Below are positions 48,777 to 58,934 of a stretch of DNA of 64,000 bases, piece by piece (within the stretch, counting starts at the first letter, position 1; each line of letters opens with the position of its first letter). Position numbers and translations under genes: made by a program. Source of the DNA: Pythium myriotylum (Eukaryota; Oomycota; Peronosporomycetes; Pythiales; Pythiaceae); the NCBI GenBank assembly GCA_023091665.1, contig JALJCQ010000017.1:2852001-2916000 (forward strand), read 5' to 3'. The notes under the pieces are model-generated. The model had not been told where the DNA came from. It saw only the letters and a program-made list of their open reading frames with translations, and made no database searches.

Positions 48777-49493
48777 TCACCAGGGCTATCGCGACCATTC
48801 GACGAATCTAGCTCCATCTGTCAAGCTGGCCAAAATTGCATTGTTCTCGTCGATTTCGTAAACCAAGGGGTGGACGCGCAGAACGTATTACTCTTTGAAT
48901 GCGACCCATACACTGGCGATGGATCCACTCACTACGAGCACAAAAAAGCGATTCTGGTTGATCTAGTCGAGCGTGCTGAGCAGCTTCAGCCTGTTTCAGT
49001 TCTTGACAGGAGCTGACGCCCACAGTATTCGAGCACTGGCGTTTTTCTGCGCCAGTTGTGGTCACATTGTTTCCTCAACAACAACGTGGCGTGGGGAAGA
49101 TGAATTTAAGAATGGAACTTAGCAAACGATTTGACACCAAACACTCCGCGAGGAGTGGAGTAACGGGTCTTTGCAGCGGAAAAACGAAAGTGACCCACGC
49201 GAGCTTGGCCCGTATTACCTTTGCTAACGGCCACTCTGAATTGCAATCCTTCTCTCGAAATCTCTCATGGTTGCAAGACTACAACTCAACTTGACAAAGC
49301 GTTCTGAGGACCCCCTCCACATTTGGAACCCCGCAACGATGGAGAGATGCCCTTCGTCGAAGGAGTGACATCGAATGCGGAAGATCATCAACATCCTTCT
49401 CTGTGCTTCGGGCGACGCCTTCTTCCACCTTTTTATCCCGCCCGTTCATCCGAATCAATCGAGATCCTCCGATCCGGACCTTTGCTCGCTCAG

Positions 49494-51095
49494 CATCGCG
49501 TAATACCGACGATAACAAGTTTGCAAACCGCGCTGGAAGGTGGCCGAATCCAATTGGAATCTACTACTGCAGCCACTATTAACCTCATCAACATCATGCG
49601 ACTGTTGATGAGTGTTTGCTCGTTGGTCACTCACTCCCAGAGAAACTTGAACCAAGTCAAAGAACAACGAGCGGCGATGGCGAGGGTGCGCTGCCCCTGT
49701 CATCATCAACGCAGAGTGCTTGTCGGCGCAACGCCTACTTACGCAATCGTGATCAGCCCAAGGCCCAAGGAGGCCCATTCGCCCTCCCAGCTGGGGGTCT
49801 CGGGTACCATCATCCTCTCCCTTGAGCATCAACATCGACGCGTCGACCGCCATCCACTCCATCATCACCCACTGCTTCAAGCCCACATCGCAGCCCGCCC
49901 ACTGATTCTACGCAGCCTCAACATGCAGATTACCACCAAGCTCCTGAGCAGCCACGCCTGCATCCCGCAATCATGTCGGTGTTTAACGGAGACCGTGCCT
50001 GCCTCGTCACGGTCTCACTTGCGAATTCTCCATCTCTGCAACCACAGCGCAACGCGTGCGGCCACGAAACGATGGACGCGCGACTGGACGAGTACGTGAT
50101 CCAAGAGCGGATCGCGCCGGCGCTCTTCGGCGACGTGCTGCTCTGCCGGCACCAGCCGACGGGCGACCGCGTGGCGGTCAAACGAATTCTACAACGCGCC
50201 GCGGCCGAGCGCACGACGCTGGCCTCGCGCAAGCGCGTGCGCGAGAACGTGGCGCTCGAGCGCGAGCTGCTGCGACGCGTGCGCGCGCGCGGCGGCCACC
50301 GCGGGCTCGTGGCGCTGCGCGACGAGATCGAGGCCGACGGGTTCCTCTACTTGGTCTCGGACTACTGCGCGCACGGCGAGCTCTTCGAGCTGGTCAAGGA
50401 GCGCGGCAAGCTGAGCGCGGCGACGACGCGCGCGTACGCCTCGCAGATCGCGCAGGGCGTGCGCTTTCTCCACGAGAGCGGCTTCGCGCACCGCGACCTG
50501 TCGCTCGAGAACGTGCTGCTCACGGCCGACGACGAGTGCAAGGTGTGCGACTTTGGGCTGGCGGCGCCGGCGGACGAGGTGTGCAGCGAGACGGTGGGCA
50601 AGATGTTTTACATGGCACCCGAGGTGCTCTCGGGCGCGGCGTACGACCCGACCAAGGCGGACGTGTGGTCGCTGGGCGTGATGGTGTTCATCATGCTGAC
50701 GGGCGCGCCGCCGGTGGAGTCGGCGTCGATGGCGGACGCGCGTTTCCAGATCATCAGCATGAGCGGGGTGCGCGAGTTGATGCGTCGTTGGAAGCTGACG
50801 GAGAGTGTTCCGTCGTCGGCGATTGATTTTGTGGAAGGGATGCTGGAGGTGGACGCGGGCCGCCGCTTGACGATGGAGCAGGTGATTGACCACCCGTTCT
50901 TGAAGGTGGAGACCGAGGTGATTGCGCCGACTCCGAGTGAGAAGCCTGAGATGCAGACTAGGACGAAGAAGTTGATCTCTACCTCCGTCGTCGTGCAGAA
51001 GGAAAAGAAGTGCCCCGTGTCGTTGACGCTGGAGCGTCTCTTTCGCCGAAGCTCGAAGAGCAGCATTTCGGCAGTGACCGCTGCAGTGGCTGCTT
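49494..51095 (+). repeat. Kinase segmental duplication, copy inverted to 56095-57692
   Basis: The 5' flank and catalytic region of kinase 1 match those of kinase 3 in reverse orientation. Similarity starts abruptly at GCATCGCGTAATA near 49494 and weakens in the last 150 bp of the gene. Confidence 0.8.
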
Positions 51096-51097
51096 GA
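50072..51097 (+). CDS. Ser/Thr protein kinase, copy 1
   Basis: 341 aa from MDARLDEYVI, the start conserved in all three copies; the frame extends 33 codons further upstream (ATG 49973). Kinase landmarks: VAVK with Lys37, a Glu-rich C-helix (about 63-65), HRDLSLEN (H140, D142, N147), D160-F-G, M-A-P-E (181-184), DVWSLGV and a final HPFL. The glycine-rich loop is atypical (RIAPALFGDV). The tail (about 278-341) is basic and Ser/Thr-rich and ends TAAVAA. Sequence type resembles CAMK/SNF1-like kinases. Coding DNA up to about 50.8 kb is extremely GC-rich compared with neighbours. Confidence 0.88.
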   Translation: MDARLDEYVIQERIAPALFGDVLLCRHQPTGDRVAVKRILQRAAAERTTLASRKRVRENVALERELLRRVRARGGHRGLVALRDEIEADGFLYLVSDYCAHGELFELVKERGKLSAATTRAYASQIAQGVRFLHESGFAHRDLSLENVLLTADDECKVCDFGLAAPADEVCSETVGKMFYMAPEVLSGAAYDPTKADVWSLGVMVFIMLTGAPPVESASMADARFQIISMSGVRELMRRWKLTESVPSSAIDFVEGMLEVDAGRRLTMEQVIDHPFLKVETEVIAPTPSEKPEMQTRTKKLISTSVVVQKEKKCPVSLTLERLFRRSSKSSISAVTAAVAA

Positions 51098-51629
51098 GTC
51101 AGTTCGTATTTTTACGACCAAGCATCGATCGAAGGCATCCTCAATAGCTCATATTTATGGTCGAGTAACATGGAGACAATGAGAAACGCAATGTCGGGCA
51201 AGTAACGCTCGCTTTCCTAGTTCCGAGCACTGTCGAACGGTCCAAAACATGGGAAATCTAAAGAATGAGCAAGTCGCTTCGATTGCATTTCTTTGGGAAA
51301 TATCACTAGTAACGTTGCTCGTACGTATCGTTCCTCTGTGCAACGTGTAAGCTCCTGCGAACCTTTGTTGCAAGAAGTGACAACCTTGGAATGGCAAAGG
51401 CAGCTCTAATTGTTGAGATTCTCTATCTCGGAGGTTGACTATTGTCTAAGTGACTGTAACAGTCATGCAGTCAGTGGGAAAAGGAGCCCCTTTCGAGAAG
51501 GATCTCCGTGGTGATGTCTTGTATACCAAACTCTTCACTTTGTACGCCCTCTCTCGTTCAGGTTACGGTATGAGAAGCTGGATGTGGTGAGAGCACTGTC
51601 ATGACCTCTTGAACAACATCATTGGGATC
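51098..51629. other. Spacer, nothing recognised
   Basis: About 530 bp between the ends of kinase 1 and the bZIP-like gene; both genes finish here. No feature identified. Confidence 0.4.
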
Positions 51630-52010
51630 CTAGAAGCAGCTCTCGCCAGCATCCCACACTGGACAAGCAAAGAATGATCGGCAGAAATCCTCAAGCACAC
51701 GTAACTCGACGTCTTCATCTCCGTCAATACCAGCACCTCGTGACTTTTCAGCCATCAGTCGGATTTTGATCGCTTCGTTCTCAAAGTGTAGTTGCAATGC
51801 GATGAGCGAGGCTTGCAAACTGCGGAGTTGGAGCGTCAAATTCGCTTCGATCGCTCGCAAATGCCAGATTCGCCCTCGCTTTCGTGCCTTGAACTGCACT
51901 TGCTGCACGCGGTGCCTCTCCCTCCGCTCCTCCTTGGTCATTCGTGAGCGTGGCGATCCTTGGGACCAGCTAATATCGTCCAGCGTCAGATACTCGAGCT
52001 CTTCAGGCAT
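51630..52010 (-). CDS. Putative bZIP transcription factor with non-canonical basic region
   Basis: 126 aa from MPEELEYLTL; a longer frame opens at 52127 (165 aa). A basic region (KEERRERHRVQQVQFKARKR) is followed by leucine-zipper-like heptads (IEANLTLQLRSLQASLIALQL). In the usual N-x7-[RK] bZIP signature the invariant Asn is replaced, here apparently by Val. Oomycetes are known to have bZIPs with such substitutions. The remainder is an acidic C-terminus (GIDGDEDVELRVLEDF). Small for a transcription factor; may be a single-domain regulator. Confidence 0.55.
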   Translation of the reverse strand: MPEELEYLTLDDISWSQGSPRSRMTKEERRERHRVQQVQFKARKRGRIWHLRAIEANLTLQLRSLQASLIALQLHFENEAIKIRLMAEKSRGAGIDGDEDVELRVLEDFCRSFFACPVWDAGESCF

Positions 52011-53083
52011 TCTTGATGCGTTGCAGTGGTAACGAATACGAGGCGGGTATTCCGGCGCAGTCGATTTCCAAAGTGAGCGCCCATTGCTGCCCCTTTCATG
52101 CCCGAATAAGCATGCGACGTTGCTCACTCACGTCATTCCAGCATCACACAACTCGTCGCCCGAGACTGCAGGCTATCTCGTCAGTTCGAACCGAGTCGCG
52201 CCGGCCTTAACAGGGTGTCGCAAGCGTGAAAGCCCACATAGGAACTTGAGACACGATACCGTACTATGCATTGCAGCAGTCCTCTCTGCCTGTTAGCATC
52301 GAGGGGATATCTTTGTATGACTGACTTGCGAAGGGGTGCAGTTCACGTCTTCCGCATTGGCCGAATCGTCTTCGCTCCGTGGTCCCACTCAGCGAGTGAC
52401 GAAGCTCCCGTCAGCCGCGGTCTCTTCACTCGAGCACAACGCTGCTACGGTAGTACAGTACGAAAGATCTCAGTTCCTGAGAAGTGCGCAACTGGTTGCA
52501 GTTCAAGCGACGGAGACACTTCGCCAAACAAGGACAGTCAGTTGGTCGACCCGAAAATCCAGTCAGTAGGAGTTCGACCATCGAGACGAGAGACCCGTTC
52601 AGACCTTCTCGGTGGCCGGATTGGTTCTTGCTCCTTTGCCAGGAGCGAGAACCGCTCCGGCCTCGTCAAACGAGGCTCCATTCCTGGCTTCAGATCGCCC
52701 AACTGCGTTGTGTAGAGGGGATTCCATATTCGAAGCAGCCGCGGGAATGAAGAGATGTGCCATCAAACAGAACCAGACGGGTCTGTGGGTGCTTTCCCAG
52801 CAATCCAGATTTGTTCCCATGCTCCGAACTTCTGTCGAGTCCAAGACCAGGGAATTGGGAGAGCTTCATATGTAGATGTTTTTTATTCTTTGTGAGTTAT
52901 GCTCTCCGTCCATGAAGTACAATTGTAGTAAATATGGGCCGGCTTGCAACCGCCAGCGTGTTTGTGTGGGTGTGTGGATATGCTCTCCATGATCTGTAAG
53001 GTTGACGACATTAAATACGTGCTGGTTGGCTGCCACCAGCGATAGATAAGGGGTGCGTGAGGGAGACTCACGCGTGGGCTCAC
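52011..53083. other. Spacer before minisatellite, nothing recognised
   Basis: About 1.1 kb with overlapping short frames on all strands. Small inverted repeats such as GCCTCGTCAAACGAGGC near 52660 are present. No gene is supported. Confidence 0.4.
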
Positions 53084-53495
53084 GCAGCGACCTCTGGCTG
53101 CGGAGCGTTGGCGTTTATGACGATTTTCTTGGAGCACTCCCGCAGCGGCCTGTGGCTGCAGGGGGAATAGATGAATGTGATGAGTAGTTTTCTCGATGAA
53201 CCCACGCGTGAACTCATGCAACGACCTGTGGCTGCTGAGCGTGGGGAAGGGAGTATTTTCTTGGAAGCACTTCGCAGCGACCTGTGGCTGCGGGGCGTCG
53301 ATGATTGTGTTGTGTCTCGAAGAGCACCTTGCGTGGACTCACGCAGCGACCTGTGGCTGCGGAGCATTGATGATTGTGAGGAGGTTCTTGAAGAAACTCG
53401 CGCGTGATCTCACGCAGCGACCTGTGGCTGCGGAACGCGGATAGATGTGATGAGATTCTTGGATTCTTGTTTTCATGCAGCGACCGCAGCGACCC
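53084..53495. repeat. Minisatellite of about seven 56-76-bp units
   Basis: The GCAGCGACCTGTGGCTGC core recurs (with changes) at 53084, 53142, 53218, 53274, 53343, 53414 and 53477. On the minus strand each unit contains GTCGCTGC followed by TGA or similar, resembling the 3' end of the kinase genes. It runs into the 3' end of kinase 2. Confidence 0.75.
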
Positions 53496-54495
53496 GCGGT
53501 TGGGTCGCTCGGAGCAATTGGATAAGTTTCTTGGAGCCGCGGCTGATGATAAGATGGAGTGTCGCGGAGACGCGGCATGCCTTGGCTACTCTGGATTCCT
53601 TCTGTCGAGGATCATGAACAAAAGTGGGGATTTCTTTGATTGTCTCAACGACAAGCTCGTTCGTGAGGAAAGGGTGGTTGACGACCTGCTCCATCGTCAA
53701 GCGGCGGCCCGCGTCCACCTCCAGCATCCCTTCCACAAAATCAATCGCCGACGACGGAACACTCTCCGTCAGCTTCCAACGACGCATCAACTCGCGCACC
53801 CCGCTCATGCTGATGATCTGGAAACGCGCGTCCGCCATCGACGCCGACTCCACCGGCGGCGCGCCCGTCAGCATGATGAACACCATCACGCCCAGCGACC
53901 ACACGTCCGCCTTGGTCGGGTCGTACGCCGCGCCCGAGAGCACCTCGGGTGCCATGTAAAACATCTTGCCCACCGTCTCGCTGCACACCTCGTCCGCCGG
54001 CGCCGCCAGCCCAAAGTCGCACACCTTGCACTCGTCGTCGGCCGTGAGCAGCACGTTCTCGAGCGACAGGTCGCGGTGCGCGAAGCCGCTCTCGTGGAGA
54101 AAGCGCACGCCCTGCGCGATCTGCGAGGCGTACGCGCGCGTCGTCGCCGCGCTCAGCTTGCCGCGCTCCTTGACCAGCTCGAAGAGCTCGCCGTGCGCGC
54201 AGTAGTCCGAGACCAAGTAGAGGAACCCGTCGGCCTCGATCTCGTCGCGCAGCGCCACGAGCCCGCGGTGGCCGCCGCGCGCGCGCACGCGTCGCAGCAG
54301 CTCGCGCTCGAGCGCCACGTTCTCGCGCACGCGCTTGCGCGAGGCCAGCGTCGTGCGCTCGGCCGCGGCGCGTTGTAGAATTCGTTTGACCGCCACGCGG
54401 TCGCCCGTCGGCTGGTGCCGGCAGAGCAGCACGTCGCCGAAGAGCGCCGGCGCGATCCGCTCTTGGATCACGTACTCGTCCAGTCGCGCGTCCAT
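53473..54495 (-). CDS. Ser/Thr protein kinase, copy 2
   Basis: 340 aa. The catalytic domain matches kinase 1 almost residue for residue (Lys37, HRD, DFG, APE) up to HPFL at about residue 277. The C-terminal 60 residues are unrelated to the tails of copies 1 and 3 (ELVVETIKEIPTF...) and end QPRVAAVAA, reading into the adjacent minisatellite. Similarity with the other copies begins only a few bases before the ATG, so 5' control sequences are different. Same very GC-rich coding sequence. Confidence 0.85.
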   Translation of the reverse strand: MDARLDEYVIQERIAPALFGDVLLCRHQPTGDRVAVKRILQRAAAERTTLASRKRVRENVALERELLRRVRARGGHRGLVALRDEIEADGFLYLVSDYCAHGELFELVKERGKLSAATTRAYASQIAQGVRFLHESGFAHRDLSLENVLLTADDECKVCDFGLAAPADEVCSETVGKMFYMAPEVLSGAAYDPTKADVWSLGVMVFIMLTGAPPVESASMADARFQIISMSGVRELMRRWKLTESVPSSAIDFVEGMLEVDAGRRLTMEQVVNHPFLTNELVVETIKEIPTFVHDPRQKESRVAKACRVSATLHLIISRGSKKLIQLLRATQPRVAAVAA

Positions 54496-56090
54496 CGTTT
54501 TGTGACAGCGCGCTTAGAGGCCAGCGCGGTCGAGAAGTGGCGGCCCCAGTGGCTAGTGACTGACTGCGCACTCACGGTCTCCGCTAATTATTTTTTTTTT
54601 TCGCAGCTGGATCCATTCGATGGAAGCTGCGACTCAGACGGTCCGTCCGGAGGGGAGCCGATCACGAAGTCTCTCTTGACTTAGTGCGAGAGCGACGTGG
54701 AGACGGTTGATTCAGTGCTTGAAGGAGGGGATGCGACGTCAGCCAGTCACTATTGATGATCGAGAGCTCGCCCATCTCCGCCACGATCTGCTCCTGGTTA
54801 TGTGGGACAAGAGAGCGCAGGAACTGCGTGGCGACACGCCGAGGCGGTCTGGAATCCCAGCGCGATCTTCACGGGGCGTCGAGGGCAGGAGCAAGAGACG
54901 CTGAGACGAGGGGGGAAGCCTAGGATGCCAGGGTGCTATAAATGGCATCGACTCGTGCTGCGGTGGAGCCTGGTGAGCCCTTTTTTTCGCGGCCACGTGG
55001 TCGAGAGCATGCTTGTTAAAAGAGCGAGGACGATTTGCTGGCCAGTGTAGCCGATCGCAGAGCACGGTGGTACTTTACAGAACACTTGCTCACTGGAATG
55101 TATCCTCTTGAACAGTTGTCGCAAGGAGCTGGAGCCAAAGATACATACACATCCGTCGGGTCGGTATGAAACATGGAGACGCCAGTCTTTCTGCGTCTCG
55201 ATGCGGCACTGAAGCGAAAGACGTTTCCGGCATCTGGTCGACACGAAAAAAGGAGCCAGGTCTAGACCCGTACTGTAGTTTGTCGATGACAGAGGAGCCT
55301 GCGCGGAGGTGGAGGCTCAGAGACGCTCTTACTCTCGCAGAGACATGCTGACCTCATCAGACGAGGAGGCTCCGTGCTGACTTTCCAGACTGAAACTCGC
55401 ACATGTCCCCTGCGGGGAGAGTCTCCTGTCACACCGAGCCAAACGTTGCTGGTGGTTGCTTCTTGAGTTGCCTCGCGAATGACAACTTGCCCGGATCCGT
55501 TCTCTTGAATTTACGGGTGGCATTTCTTCGCTCCATCTCTCCGTCGAACGTGTGTCGTGGCAAAGTGGATTCTCGCGTCATTTGATACCTAGGGCTCTGC
55601 GTACTCAGATCGAGTACGAAGCAATCTCGATTGCAGTGCGATGCCTAACCTGGAAAGTGGTGCGGTCGTTTCACGGAGTGTTGGGCGACGGGAGGGGCAG
55701 TCTTGAAACGACGCGTGAAGTGCGCGGACTCTCTGGCGACGGTTTTTCCCCGTCGAAGAGGAAAAACCGTGTCTGGCCGGGTGGCAGGCTCTACCGTAGC
55801 TTGGTCTTGGTTTTGTGGTGTCTAGAGAAGCCAGGCTCTGGTCCGGAGGAGCAGAGAGAGTGTCAGAAGAGCGTGTGGATATGGTAGTCTCCCAAAAATC
55901 GTCAATGGTGGATTCCAGTAACATTGAACCAGGTGGAAGACCAAGATCGACAACAAAATTTGTATTGTTTTACACCGTCTCTATTGGTTCAGACTCTCTA
56001 TCCATGTCGAACAAGGCAATAAATACCATGTAGCTGGTTGCCTCCGAAGATAAATAACACGGGCAATCCATGTCTTCACGAACGCTTAGT
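54496..56090. other. Spacer between kinases 2 and 3
   Basis: About 1.6 kb without a supported gene. Contains a short poly-T run near 54588 and a hairpin with 11-bp arms at 55739-55770 (ACGGTTTTTCC). Confidence 0.4.
55739..55770. repeat. Inverted repeat with 11-bp perfect arms
   Basis: ACGGTTTTTCC (55739-55749) pairs with GGAAAAACCGT (55760-55770). Confidence 0.7.
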
Positions 56091-57113
56091 TCAAGCAGCG
56101 ACGGCTGCTGTCACTGCTGTGATGCGGTTCCTCGATCCTCGGCGGAAGAGTCGCTGGAGAGCCGAGGAAATGGGGCACTTCTTTTCCTTGTACACAGGGA
56201 CGGACGTTGAAAGCGACTTCCTCGAAGTTTGCACCTCGGGCTTCTCACTCATAGTCAGCGCAATCACCTCGGTCTCCACCTTCAAGAACGGGTGGTCAAT
56301 CACCTGCTCCATCGTCAAGCGGCGGCCCGCGTCCACCTCCAGCATCCCTTCCACAAAATCAATCGCCGACGACGGAACACTCTCCGTCAGCTTCCAACGA
56401 CGCATCAACTCGCGCACCCCGCTCATGCTGATGATCTGGAAACGCGCGTCCGCCATCGACGCCGACTCCACCGGCGGCGCGCCCGTCAGCATGATGAACA
56501 CCATCACGCCCAGCGACCACACGTCCGCCTTGGTCGGGTCGTACGCCGCGCCCGAGAGCACCTCGGGTGCCATGTAAAACATCTTGCCCACCGTCTCGCT
56601 GCACACCTCGTCCGCCGGCGCCGCCAGCCCAAAGTCGCACACCTTGCACTCGTCGTCGGCCGTGAGCAGCACGTTCTCGAGCGACAGGTCGCGGTGCGCG
56701 AAGCCGCTCTCGTGGAGAAAGCGCGCGCCCTGCGCGATCTGCGAGGCGTACGCGCGCGTCGTCGCCGCGCTCAGCTTGCCGCGCTCCTTGACCAGCTCGA
56801 AGAGCTCGCCGTGCGCGCAGTAGTCCGAGACCAAGTAGAGGAACCCGTCGGCCTCGATCTCGTCGCGCAGCGCCACGAGCCCGCGGTGGCCGCCGCGCGC
56901 GCGCACGCGTCGCAGCAGCTCGCGCTCGAGCGCCACGTTCTCGCGCACGCGCTTGCGCGAGGCCAGCGTCGTGCGCTCGGCCGCGGCGCGTTGTAGAATT
57001 CGTTTGACCGCCACGCGGTCGCCCGTCGGCTGGTGCCGGCAGAGCAGCACGTCGCCGAAGAGCGCCGGCGCGATCCGCTCTTGGATCACGTACTCGTCCA
57101 GTCGCGCGTCCAT
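56091..57113 (-). CDS. Ser/Thr protein kinase, copy 3
   Basis: 340 aa from MDARLDEYVI (a further 33 in-frame codons lie upstream, as in copy 1). The catalytic domain differs from copy 1 by one residue seen (Val130 to Ala). All kinase landmarks are present, including the same atypical Gly-loop. The tail is related to that of copy 1 but has many changes (KKCPISSALQRLFRRGS) and ends TAAVAA. The 5' flank is shared with copy 1 in inverted orientation to about 57692. Confidence 0.88.
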   Translation of the reverse strand: MDARLDEYVIQERIAPALFGDVLLCRHQPTGDRVAVKRILQRAAAERTTLASRKRVRENVALERELLRRVRARGGHRGLVALRDEIEADGFLYLVSDYCAHGELFELVKERGKLSAATTRAYASQIAQGARFLHESGFAHRDLSLENVLLTADDECKVCDFGLAAPADEVCSETVGKMFYMAPEVLSGAAYDPTKADVWSLGVMVFIMLTGAPPVESASMADARFQIISMSGVRELMRRWKLTESVPSSAIDFVEGMLEVDAGRRLTMEQVIDHPFLKVETEVIALTMSEKPEVQTSRKSLSTSVPVYKEKKCPISSALQRLFRRGSRNRITAVTAAVAA

Positions 57114-58019
57114 CGTTTCGTGGCCGCACGCGTTGCGCTGTGGTTGCAGAGATGGAGAATTCGCAAGTGAGACCGTGACGAGGCAGGCACGGTCTCCGTT
57201 AAACACCGACATGATTGCGGGATGCAGGCGTGGCTGCTCAGGAGCTTGGTGGTAATCTGCATGTTGAGGCTGCGTAGAATCAGTGGGCGGGCTGCGATGT
57301 GGGCTTGAAGCAGTGGGTGATGATGGAGTGGATGGCGGTCGACGCGTCGATGTTGATGCTCAAGGGAGAGGATGATGGTACCCGAGACCCCCAGCTGGGA
57401 GGGCGAATGGGCCTCCTTGGGCCTTGGGCTGATCACGATTGCGTAAGTAGGCGTTGCGCCGACAAGCACTCTGCGTTGATGATGACAGGGGCAGCGCACC
57501 CTCGCCATCGCCGCTCGTTGTTCTTTGACTTGGTTCAAGTTTCTCTGGGAGTGAGTGACCAACGAGCAAACACTCATCAACAGTCGCATGATGTTGATGA
57601 GGTTAATAGTGGCTGCAGTAGTAGATTCCAATTGGATTCGGCCACCTTCCGGCGCGGTTCGCAAACTTGTTATCGTCTGTATTACGCGATGTATATCGTT
57701 CCTGCTTCAATACTGTTCCTCAAACTCCACAACAATTCTGACCCAGAGTTTTCTCTCATGCATAATCTACGCGGACCGTTTCTCCAAAAATTGATTGCTC
57801 GTGCGGAGCGGTGTGGAGAATGAAAAACGAACATCAGACGAGTTCTCGTGCAGTCGCATGTCCGAGCGATTGGAAGTGAAACTGCACAACCAAGAATCGT
57901 GTCGACCCACGCGATTTCTCGCTCAAGAGGTCTCGAAGACATTCGGCGCTGAGAAAACGTCTGCTCGACGGGTCCAAATGCCTTTGTTGAGGGTTCTGGA
58001 AGTCTGTCAGGCTTCTCCT
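57114..58019. other. 5' flank of kinase 3 (duplicated) and spacer
   Basis: 57114-57692 is the duplicated leader shared with kinase 1; the remaining 330 bp up to the palindrome show nothing recognisable. Confidence 0.5.
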
Positions 58020-58065
58020 GAAATATAATGTATGTTTTTATATATAAAAACATACATTATATTTC
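58020..58065. repeat. 46-bp perfect AT-rich palindrome
   Basis: Every base from 58020 to 58042 pairs with 58065 to 58043 (GAAATATAATGTATG at one end). It overlaps a 17-bp sequence (58055-58071, CATTATATTTCATCTAG) that is repeated at 59524-59540, bracketing the recombinase relic. Confidence 0.9.
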
Positions 58066-58230
58066 ATCTAGAAAAAACATACATTGTCAGTCTTTTGAGG
58101 GACGGAACTATCGGCTGGCACGGACTTGTGGGACAACCCGCCCCCAAATTCCCATGACTGAACTCGTGATCGCCAGTCATTTGCATCAGTGTTGAAAATC
58201 ACAACGGAAAATAGGGGATCTGCATCCCAG

Positions 58231-58440
58231 ATGTCAGAGGTTACGCTTTCTCTGCGAGATCGCGTCGCTGCAGTGCGAGCGAACACGATCTCCGAAGGAT
58301 CCCGGCGATCTTATCGAGCATCTTGGTCTCGCTTCCTCCATTGGTTGCGGGACAACAAGCCCGACCTTGTGAGTGACGAGTTCGCTGTACATGTCCAAAG
58401 TTACGAGGAGGCCGGCAACGCAACGTTCTCGCCTCCTTGA
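58231..58440 (+). pseudogene. Tyrosine recombinase N-terminal fragment
   Basis: 69 codons beginning MSEVTLSLRDRV. The helix pattern SRRSYRASWSRFLHWLRDN is typical of the core-binding domain of phage-integrase-type recombinases. The frame ends at 58440, exactly where the C-terminal fragment continues in another frame. Confidence 0.45.
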
Positions 58441-58934
58441 TGCACCACCACGACTATCTGTTGGCGATTCTTGGTGCTACACACCCACTCTTCCGCTGCC
58501 CTCTCTACCAAGACACCAACCTTTTGGAGCAACTTCGCGACCGTGTCTTGGTCGGCGTTGGTGAGGATCAATCTCAGCGAGCCACAGGCATCCCACCCCA
58601 CTGTGCGATGCTTGAGAAGCTACAATCGCTCGCTGAGGCTGTTCATCATGTCGATGTGACCATGGCTGACCGCTTGGTTGAGCGTGTCCGCGAGGTGATC
58701 AGCGCAAGCAGTGCGATCAACAGTTCGATTATTCGCGACGCCGTCGCTGCGTCTTTGGAAGCGTATGGGCTACCAGCTTTGCTAAATCGACTGCATCAAC
58801 AAGCAACAGAGCGAGGACGATGTTGGCGATGGCCCCGTTCTCGATCAGGTGGTCGAACAACTCGCCTTCCGACGCGAGCTCCTGGACAATGTACCAACGA
58901 CTATCGCTCTCGAAAACTGCGCGCAGTTGCGTGA
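58437..58934 (+). pseudogene. Crypton-type C-terminal fragment
   Basis: Up to 165 codons. LRDRVLVGVGEDQSQRATGIPPHC is followed by amphipathic helices (VTMADRLVERVREVI, SIIRDAVAASLEAYGL), resembling the region after the catalytic domain in oomycete Cryptons. The last part (Arg/Ser/Thr-rich) is probably out of frame, since a better-looking helix (ELLDNVPTTIALENCAQL) runs in the next frame near 58870-58950. Confidence 0.4.

Larger units (their letters stand above)
46465..50071. other. Long spacer between the Cys/His array and kinase 1
   Basis: About 3.6 kb. A 105-codon plus-strand frame (46809-47126, Lys/Arg-rich middle, ending FIDLLGGANWNGAYPAY) is the best candidate gene but has no recognised motif. 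A 16-bp-arm perfect hairpin is at 48744-48776. From 49494 onward the sequence is the duplicated 5' flank shared with kinase 3. Confidence 0.4.

Noticed and set aside
49455..49886. ORF upstream of kinase 1 that reappears at 57299-57823
   Set aside because: Its conservation is explained by duplication of the kinase 5' flank rather than selection; it has no recognisable motif.
53084..53495. Short proteins with repeated RSHRSLR or AATGRC segments read from the minisatellite
   Set aside because: They are translations of the non-coding repeat on several frames with stop codons in each unit.
53404..54378. Long His/Arg-rich frames antisense to the kinases (also 50189-51121 and 56229-56996)
   Set aside because: They are shadows of extremely GC-rich kinase coding sequence with no stop codons in other frames; all three copies show the same artefact.
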